This document shows positions 1 through 5,900 of a stretch of 11,983 nucleotides of DNA, in pieces. How positions within the stretch are numbered: the stretch's first letter is position 1; each line of letters opens with the position of its first letter. Under the pieces are notes generated by a model. The model saw nothing but the letters and a program-made list of their open reading frames with translations, did no database searches and was not told where the DNA came from. The translations under genes and the position numbers were made by a program. This DNA comes from an uncultured Kouleothrix sp. (GTDB lineage Bacteria > Chloroflexota > Chloroflexia > Chloroflexales > Roseiflexaceae): positions 1 through 11,983 of the forward strand of contig CALLYN010000743.1 of assembly GCA_937858455.1 (NCBI GenBank). Reading direction: 5' to 3'.

Positions 1-7
1 CCGGCAT
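1..7 (-). CDS. Possible start of the next gene after nuoE (nuoF expected), cut by the window edge
   Basis: An ATG (positions 7-5) follows the nuoE stop codon by three bases on the minus strand, in the same frame. Only two codons are inside the window, so nothing can be said about the product from sequence. The identity is an inference from gene order: nuoE is commonly followed by nuoF, the NADH- and FMN-binding subunit. An AAGAAG stretch at the end of nuoE could act as a weak ribosome binding site. Confidence 0.3.
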
Positions 8-10
8 GGA

Positions 11-532
11 TTAGTGCTTCTTATCGGTTTGGGGGTGATGGCCATGCTGCGCCGGCATCTTCCGGCACTCGGCCAGGGCGGCGTCTACCTTGTCCGCGGT
101 CAGGCGGAGGAAGTAGCGCTCACCGCAGATCATCGCCGGCGCGTCGGCGCAGGCGGCCAGGCACTCTTCCTCGATGAGGGTAAACTCCCCGTCGGCGGTA
201 GTCTGGCCGGCCTTGACCCCAAGGCGCTCCTCGAGCTTACGCAGCGTCTCATATCCGCCGGTGAGCATGCAGGAGACGTTGGTGCACATCATGAGCACCT
301 TTTTGCCGCCCGGCTCGTGGTGGTACATGGTGTAGAAGGTCGCCACCCCGTACACGTGCGACGTGGGGAGGTTGAGGCGTCCGGCAACAAGGTCCATGAC
401 TTCGGGCGAGATGTGGCCAAACTCGTCTTGAGCCAGGTGCAGGACCGGCAAGCAGGCAGCCTGCGTATTGGGATAATGCCGGCAAATATCGGCGATTTTT
501 TGCTCAGCCTGGGGGGAGAATTCGAGCGCCAT
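11..532 (-). CDS. nuoE: NADH-quinone oxidoreductase subunit E (24 kDa, [2Fe-2S] thioredoxin-like)
   Basis: This 173-residue protein matches the NuoE/24-kDa family, which carries one [2Fe-2S] cluster in the peripheral NADH-oxidising arm of complex I, beside the FMN subunit NuoF. The cluster ligands are visible as Cys83-X4-Cys88 (CTNVSC) and Cys124-X3-Cys128 (CLAAC). The N-terminal helical part, with AACLPVLHLAQDEFGHIS and GVATFYTMY, is typical of the family. The length is normal. The tail (about 162-173) is rich in His and Lys. The ATG start is supported by GAGGTG just upstream and a promoter about 50 bp away. The same fold serves as the diaphorase subunit of bidirectional hydrogenases (HoxE) and NAD-linked formate dehydrogenases; without the downstream genes these cannot be fully excluded. 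Having its own promoter suggests nuoE opens a separate transcription unit. Confidence 0.93.
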   Translation of the reverse strand: MALEFSPQAEQKIADICRHYPNTQAACLPVLHLAQDEFGHISPEVMDLVAGRLNLPTSHVYGVATFYTMYHHEPGGKKVLMMCTNVSCMLTGGYETLRKLEERLGVKAGQTTADGEFTLIEEECLAACADAPAMICGERYFLRLTADKVDAALAECRKMPAQHGHHPQTDKKH

Positions 533-579
533 AGCACCTCGTGGGGATCACCCGGACCTTTATATCAGCAAGCGCCGGA

Positions 580-608
580 AAGGTACTGGATTGCCCAAGG
601 AGTGTCAA
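580..608 (-). promoter_or_regulatory. Likely sigma70-type promoter of nuoE
   Basis: On the minus strand a perfect TTGACA (-35, 608-603) is followed after 17 bp by TACCTT (-10, 585-580). The -10 match is weak but the spacing is ideal, giving a leader of about 40 nt before the nuoE ATG. A TATAAA further downstream lies too far from this -35 to pair with it. Confidence 0.5.
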
Positions 609-809
609 CTTAGGCGCAGCCTCAGAAGGCCGCCGTGCCGGGCGCCTTTGTATCTTTAGAAGATCAGCAAGATCAGCTGTATCCTAACGGCCGATCTTAA
701 AGGAGTTTTCCCCGCGGCGGCGCAGCGAATGCGAGAAGGGGAAACTAATGCCCAAGGCCAAGAAACAAGCGGCCGGCCGGCTAGGCGGACAAGAGCCGGC
801 AGGGGCGGG

Positions 810-1019
810 CTACGGCAGGGCGGATTTTTCGCACTCCGCGACCAAGGTGCGCGCCGCGGCGTGCATCTTCGCCGGTCAGCGCGCGGATCTCGCGGCGCCG
901 CTCTTCGAGCAGCAGGCCCTGCTCTTCGGCGCGGGCGCGGCCGGGGTGGCTGCGCCGCCACATGCGGTCAGAATCATTGCCGCGAGCAGCCCCAGTGCTG
1001 GAAGTAGTCGACGGAACAT
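810..1019 (-). pseudogene. Small single-span membrane protein gene, apparently broken by two frameshifts
   Basis: The ATG at 1019 has a good ribosome binding site (AAAGGA, 7 bp away) and opens a frame encoding MFRRLLPALGLLAAMILTA, a convincing membrane segment. Near 960-966 the coding signal (G/C at codon third positions) moves by one base to a frame reading WRRSHPGRARAEEQGLLLEE and on through a charged, helical stretch. Near 866-875 it moves back to the first frame, reading MHAAARTLVAECEKSALP and ending in TAG at 810. The combined product would be about 69 residues: one N-terminal membrane helix, then a cytoplasmic amphipathic or coiled region. Read literally, the first frame gives a 47-residue product ending at 876 with a lipobox-like LTAC. 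I do not recognise the family. Two compensating shifts could be real decay or assembly errors. Confidence 0.4.
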
Positions 1020-1048
1020 CGTCACATCCTTTCTGATTCTAACACCGA

Positions 1049-1071
1049 ACTATAGATCTCGTTGCGAGATC
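1049..1071 (-). promoter_or_regulatory. Perfect inverted repeat beside a -10-like box upstream of the small membrane-protein gene
   Basis: Positions 1055-1071 read GATCTCG-TTG-CGAGATC, a perfect 7-bp inverted repeat with a 3-bp centre. It directly abuts TATAGT on the minus strand (1054-1049), a -10-like hexamer about 30 bp before the ATG at 1019. No good -35 box sits at the expected distance (TACCCC). This arrangement fits an operator or an activator-dependent promoter. No known regulator is recognised. Confidence 0.35.
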
Positions 1072-1159
1072 GGGGTATTGGCTAGCCAGGCCGCCAATCG
1101 AGGCGCGTTGCTCCTTATATGGCTACTTTAGCTGCGAAAAGGCAACACAAAGCCAGCGC

Positions 1160-1181
1160 CGGGCGGTTGGGCCGCCGCCCG
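1160..1181 (-). terminator. Weak terminator-like hairpin after the ROK gene
   Basis: CGGGCGG and CCGCCCG form a perfect 7-bp G/C stem with an 8-base loop, beginning about 20 bp beyond the stop of the ROK gene. There is no true U-tract after it on the minus strand, only scattered T residues, so the assignment is tentative. Confidence 0.35.
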
Positions 1182-1200
1182 ACGACGATACAGGCGCAGA

Positions 1201-2418
1201 TCAGGCGTTGGTTGGTAAGATCAGCGACGCGCGCGTCTTCTCGTCGCGGTACAGATCCGGCCTGAACAGCTCTTCGAGCATCAGGCTGGCCGCGCCGCGC
1301 GCCCACGCGTCGTCGCCCCACGGCTCGACCACCAGGCGCATGTCGTCGAAGAAGCCGTTGAAGCAGTGTGCCTGGAGTGTTTCCTGCAGCGACTCTTGCA
1401 GCAGGTCGAGCATGCGCGCGCCCTCGCCGCCGATCACCAGCAGCGGCGGGTTGAAAATATTCACCAGATCGGCGATGGCCATGCCGAGCGTGCGCCCGGC
1501 CGCCGCGAAGATGCCCTGCGCCGTCGTGTCGCCGTGGCGGGCCAGCGCCACGGCCGCGTCCATCGTAAACTCGCGATCAAAGGCATTGTGCAGGCGCCGC
1601 AATATCGCCGGCTCGGCCACCAGCGCCTCGAGGCAGCCGCGCTTGCCGCAGTCGCAGCGCGGGCCGTCGGGCACCATCGTCAGGTGGCCGAACTCGCCGC
1701 CGCCGCCGCATCCGCCGCGGTACAGGTGGCCGTTCAGCACCATGCCCATGCCGATGCCGCGGCCCAGCGTCACCACCAGGAAGTCGCTCACGCCGACGCC
1801 CGCGCCAAACCAGTGCTCGGCCATGGTCAGCGTGTTGACGTCGTTCTCGATCACCACCGGCAGGTTCAGCTGCTGCTCGAGCATATGCCGCAGCGGCACG
1901 TTGCGCCACTGCAGAAACGGCGAGAAGCGCAAGATCCCCTGGCGGCGATCGATCACGCCGGCCATGCCTAGCCCCACGCCAAAGATCCGCCGCTCGGGAT
2001 GCGCCGCGCGCAGCTGCTCGACCAAGTCGGCCAGCGCCTGCACTACCGCCTCGGGCCGGTGATCGCTGCCGAGCCCGGTGTCGCGCTGCTCGATCACCTC
2101 GGCGTTCAGGTCGGTCAGCGCCGCGACGATCTGTGTTTCGGTGAGCTTGACGCCGATCACCAGCCCGGCCTGCGGGTTCAGCGCCAGCAAGATCGGCCGC
2201 CGCCCGCCCGTCGATACGCCGGCTTCGTGCTCGTACAGCAGCCCGTGGTCGATCAGCGCGTTGGTAATGCCCGAGACGGTGGCTAGGCTCAGGTGCGCGG
2301 CTTCGGCGATGTCGGTGCGCGAGATCGGCCCGTGATCGCGCACCAGGCTCAGCACCAACGACTGGTTGATCTCGCGGATGAGCTGGCGGTTGCCCGAGCG
2401 TAAGCGCAGCGGCATCAT
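1201..2418 (-). CDS. ROK-family transcriptional repressor (winged HTH plus sugar-binding ROK domain)
   Basis: This 405-residue protein has the two-part layout of ROK repressors (NagC/XylR/Mlc type). An N-terminal winged helix-turn-helix spans about residues 20-63 (SRTDIAEAAHLSLATVSGIT at its core), followed by a ROK sugar-binding domain. Visible ROK motifs are END at the sugar site, GRGIGMG, GEFGH and the structural zinc motif C255-D-C257-GKRG-C262, with His245 as the probable fourth ligand. The DxGGT phosphate-binding motif of ROK kinases is replaced by GVKLTET, so it should be a regulator and not a sugar kinase. The frame is open further upstream, but the ATG at 2418 matches the usual family N-terminus (MPLRLRSGNRQ) and follows a good promoter. 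It is divergent from the large secreted glucanase and shares a 9-bp site with it. It probably represses both genes until a glucan-derived sugar binds; the effector is inferred, not seen. Confidence 0.9.
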   Translation of the reverse strand: MMPLRLRSGNRQLIREINQSLVLSLVRDHGPISRTDIAEAAHLSLATVSGITNALIDHGLLYEHEAGVSTGGRRPILLALNPQAGLVIGVKLTETQIVAALTDLNAEVIEQRDTGLGSDHRPEAVVQALADLVEQLRAAHPERRIFGVGLGMAGVIDRRQGILRFSPFLQWRNVPLRHMLEQQLNLPVVIENDVNTLTMAEHWFGAGVGVSDFLVVTLGRGIGMGMVLNGHLYRGGCGGGGEFGHLTMVPDGPRCDCGKRGCLEALVAEPAILRRLHNAFDREFTMDAAVALARHGDTTAQGIFAAAGRTLGMAIADLVNIFNPPLLVIGGEGARMLDLLQESLQETLQAHCFNGFFDDMRLVVEPWGDDAWARGAASLMLEELFRPDLYRDEKTRASLILPTNA

Positions 2419-2446
2419 ACTTTGCTCAGTGATAGAAGTTTCTTTG

Positions 2447-2455
2447 TTCGGTGAA
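2447..2455 (-). promoter_or_regulatory. Putative ROK operator in front of the ROK gene
   Basis: The minus strand reads TTCACCGAA, an imperfect palindrome (TTC-ACC-GAA), 3 bp downstream of the -10 box and over the expected transcription start. The identical 9-mer occurs at the same place in the divergent promoter. Binding here would block initiation, consistent with autorepression. Confidence 0.55.
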
Positions 2456-2458
2456 GCA

Positions 2459-2487
2459 AGAATAGCACGCGCGCCGGGGGCTGTCAA
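2459..2487 (-). promoter_or_regulatory. Sigma70-type promoter of the ROK gene
   Basis: On the minus strand, perfect TTGACA (2487-2482), exactly 17 bp of spacer, then TATTCT (2464-2459, 4 of 6 consensus). The predicted start lies near 2452, giving a leader of about 35 nt before the ATG at 2418. Confidence 0.65.
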
Positions 2488-2602
2488 GAGGCAGTTTGTG
2501 CGCGGCGGCGGTGTTCGGCCCGGATAGCGCGCCTGCGCACGGCTTGTCGCCGCCGCACGCCGTCGATTGGCCGGTTGAACCAGGATGCTTTGCCGCCTGA
2601 CT

Positions 2603-2614
2603 GAAGCAAGCTTC
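2603..2614. promoter_or_regulatory. Short palindrome upstream of the glucanase promoter
   Basis: GAAGC-AA-GCTTC is a 5-bp inverted repeat with a 2-bp centre, about 30 bp upstream of the -35 box. The string TGAAGCAAG occurs both here (2602-2610) and over the ROK promoter (2452-2460), overlapping the operator there. It may be an additional regulator or activator site; the evidence is only the repetition. Confidence 0.3.
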
Positions 2615-2645
2615 CGGCGCTGCTGTGCAAACTTGCTTTTGAGTC

Positions 2646-2674
2646 TTGACAAACCCCGTGTAATCTACTATAGT
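2646..2674 (+). promoter_or_regulatory. Strong sigma70-type promoter of the GH66-GH15 enzyme
   Basis: Perfect TTGACA (2646-2651), a 17-bp spacer and TATAGT (2669-2674, 5 of 6 consensus). Transcription should start near 2681, inside or beside the TTCACCGAA site. The in-frame extension of the enzyme's reading frame upstream of this promoter therefore cannot be translated from this transcript. Confidence 0.75.
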
Positions 2675-2680
2675 TTTTTC

Positions 2681-2911
2681 GTTCACCGAAGTAACCGCAA
2701 CGTCAATCGCCTGTCTGGAAGGTGTTTCCTTACCCGGCAACGGCCACGCACCGTGCTCGCGCGCGCCGTGCGGCGGCGCGTTGGCGTATGCGAAAGGAGG
2801 CGGGCCGCTTTCTACGGCATAGTTCACCGTTTCAGCCAGCACCGCTGCTGCAACACTGCGCTGCTGCCCGTAGCAGCGCAAAACAATGCGTACTCATCGA
2901 GGAGGTATTCC
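2681..2911 (+). promoter_or_regulatory. Long 5' leader with a hairpin close to the ribosome binding site
   Basis: The predicted start near 2681 and the GTG at 2912 leave about 230 nt untranslated. The leader holds a perfect 8-bp stem, GCGCTGCT (2858-2865) pairing with AGCAGCGC (2872-2879) around a 6-base loop, ending about 20 nt before the Shine-Dalgarno GAGGAGGT (2899-2906). The hairpin has no U-tract after it, so it is more likely an mRNA stability or translation element than a terminator. I recognise no known riboswitch class in it. Confidence 0.4.
2682..2690 (+). promoter_or_regulatory. Putative ROK operator over the glucanase transcription start
   Basis: TTCACCGAA lies 7 bp downstream of the -10 box, identical and in the same orientation relative to transcription as the site in the ROK promoter. 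A related but weaker match, TTCACCGTT, is seen at 2823-2831 in the leader. Confidence 0.55.
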
Positions 2912-5900
2912 GTGATACGACGGGGTCGTCTTGGGCTGATCATTGCGATCATTCTGGCCCTTGTGGCGCCGGCTGTTGTCCCCTCCCCTGCCGGCATTGT
3001 CTTCCGCACTCCTACGGCCGAGGCCGCGATCACCGGCAATCTGATCAGCCGGGTGTACGTCGATAAGGCTCGCTATGCCCCCGGAAACGTCGCTACTATT
3101 ACCGTCGAGTGTCTGAACAAGACTGGCGTGGCCTGGAGCGGCAACCTCGCGCTCACGATCACGCACAACGAGGCTACTACCTACACCGCCAGCCAGGCGG
3201 TTACCCTCAACCCGAACGTCGCCACCAATGTCACCTTCACCTGGACAACCCCGGCAGGCGACTTCCAGGGCTACCACGTCGAGGTGCGCGCCGGCACCGC
3301 CGACTACGGCGCCTCGGCGATCGATGTCTCGAGCAGCTGGACGCGCTTCCCGCGCTATGGCTACATGACCGAGTACCCCACCGGCGAGTCGGCCGGCACC
3401 AGCACCGCGAACATGCAAGAGCTGGAGCGCAACTATCACATCAACGCCATCCAGTTCTACGACTGGATGTGGCGCCACGATAAGCTGATCAAGCGCACCG
3501 GCGGCGTGATCGATTCCAGCTGGACCGACTGGAGCGGCAAGACGATCAACTGGCAGACGCTGCAAAATCAGATCAGCGCCGCGCACACGCTCAACATGGC
3601 GGCGATGGCCTACGATATCATCTATGGCGCGCTCGATAACTACCAGCCTACCTCGGGCGTCGACCCGCAGTGGGGCCTGTACGACGATGCCAACCACGCC
3701 AACCAGTGGAACTTCAACTTCGGCGACGCGTACCCGAACGTGCATATGTACATGTTCAACCCGGCCAACAGCAACTGGCAGAGCTATATCTCGGGCCAGT
3801 TCAACGACGCGCTGAACAATGGCTTCGACGGTATGCACCTCGACCAGCTCGGCCAGAACGACAACAAGAAAGACTACAACGGCCAGCTGGTCGACCTGCC
3901 GAACACCTTCGCCGGCTACGCCAACAACGTCAAGGCTGCCTTCCCCGCCGGCAAAAAGATGACCTACAACATCGTGAACGGCGGCGTCGGCACCTGGGGC
4001 GCCTATAACGTCGCCCACTTCAGCAACAGCGACTTCGACTACAGCGAGCAGTGGGACAACGCGACCACCTACCAGAACCTGAAGGACGAGGTGGCGTCGT
4101 TCAAGACGCTCGACGGCAACAAGGCGGTGGTGCTGGCCGCCTACATGAACTACTACGAGGACAACGGCCCGCGCACCGAGGCCGAGACCGCCACCCGCAA
4201 CGGTGTGACCACGAACACCAACCACACCGGCTACACCGGCACCGGCTTCGTCGACGGCTTCGACGCGATCGGCGACTACGTGCAGTTTTCGGTGACGGTG
4301 CCCGAGGACGGCAAGTACGCGCTGGTGTTCCGCTACAGCAACGGCACCGCCAACCTGCCGACCCGCACGGTGTACGTCGACGGCGCGAACAACGGCGCGC
4401 TCACGTTCTACCCCACCCGCGACGGCAACGGCAACCCCTCGTGGGACGCCTGGCTGTACGACGCCTACAAGGTCGTAACGCTGACTGCCGGCGCACACAC
4501 GGTCAAGCTGTCGTACGACGCCGGCAACTCCGGCGCGATCAACCTGGACAACCTGGTGCTCGGCACCTTCGACGAGCCGGCTGTGCGCCTGGCCGACGCG
4601 GCCATGGCGGCGGCCGGGGCCACGCACATCGAGCTGGGCAACCGCGACCAAATGCTGGCGCACCCGTACTTCCCGAACAACTACAAGCAGATGCGCTCGG
4701 GCCTGCTTGCCGCGATGAAAGAGCACTACGACTTCATCACCGCCTACGAGAACCTGCTGTTCGACCCGAGCGTGCATAACGCCGACAACGGCTCGCAGTT
4801 CGTGAAGATCACCGGGCAGACCACCAGCGGCGACGCGTCGGGCAACACGATCTGGACGCAGATCCGCCACGGCGGCGGCTACGACATGATCCATCTGATC
4901 AACCTGCTGGGCAACGACAACCAGTGGCGCAACGCCGCCAGCACGCCCGGCACTGTCAACAACCTGCCGGTGAAGTACTATATCGGCCAGGGCACGACGA
5001 TCAGCGGCGTGTACGTCGCCAGCCCCGAGATCGAGCACGGCGCCAGCACGTCGCTCAGCTACACCACCAGCAGCGACGCCGGCGGCACGTATATCTCGTT
5101 CACCGTGCCCAGCCTGACCTACTGGGACATGGTCTACGTCAAGCTGAGCGTGGCGGCGCCGGGCGGCGGCCAGTACGAGGCCGAGTCGGGCATCCGCAGC
5201 AGCACCACCACCAACACCAACCACACCGGCTACACCGGCACCGGCTTCGTCGACGGCTTCTCGGCCGCCAACACCGGCGTGTCGTTCGTGATCAACGCGC
5301 CGGCCGCCGACAACTACACGCTGCGCTTCCGCTACGCCAACGCCGGGTCGAGCGCCACGCGCGGCCTGTTCGTCGACGGCGCGAGCGCCGGGACGCTGAC
5401 CTTCCGGCCGCTGTACAACTGGGATATGTGGGAGACGGTCGAGACGACGATCCAGCTCTCGGCCGGGCTGCACTCGGTGGTGCTATGGTACGGCGGGGGC
5501 AACTCCGGCGCGATCAACCTCGACAACATGGTGGTGCTGGAGCAGACCACCCCGGCGGCGCGCTCGGCCACCAGCCTGTGGATGAACAACTGGAGCAACC
5601 TGGTCGGCGTTCACATGGCCAGCAAGCTCAGCCCGGCCGACAACGGCACCTACGGCCCGCGCCTGGCCGAGCTGCACTGGAGCGGCGACTGGGGCACCAA
5701 CCAGCTGAACGACGCGACCGGCTTCTTCCGCGACGAGACCAGCGCCACCAAGTACAACAACGCGCACGCCTTCGACTCGGAGGCCTGGATGGAGAGCGAC
5801 GGCACGATCACCACGCGCTACCTGAACTACAACGGCGCCGGCGTGCCGGTGCAGGTGACCAAGCAGTACGCGATGGTGCCGAACCAGAACTTCCTGGTCG

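Noticed and set aside
748..1131. Plus-strand frame starting MPKAKKQAAGRL with a possible ribosome binding site
   Set aside because: It runs antisense to the small membrane-protein gene, and third-position G/C and protein-like character are better on the minus strand. I could not fully exclude a short real peptide.
2419..2652. Upstream extension of the ROK frame to 2652
   Set aside because: It would overlap both divergent promoters and the operators; ROK proteins normally begin with the sequence seen at 2418.
2858..2879. Leader hairpin as an intrinsic terminator or attenuator
   Set aside because: No U-tract follows and no leader peptide or competing stem is apparent; it is kept only as an mRNA structure of unknown role.
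2426..2881. 151-residue minus-strand frame across the divergent promoter region
   Set aside because: It spans both promoters and operators, has no start signal and no recognisable family.
2585..2911. In-frame N-terminal extension of the GH66-GH15 frame to an ATG at 2585
   Set aside because: It begins upstream of the predicted promoter and operator, has no family-like sequence and would bury the clear signal peptide that starts at the GTG at 2912.
2894..5473. 859-residue minus-strand open frame opposite the glucanase
   Set aside because: Low-complexity Val/Ala/Arg/Gly composition, no domain and no ribosome binding site; it is explained by the codon bias of the plus-strand enzyme. The same holds for the minus frame at 5921-7708.
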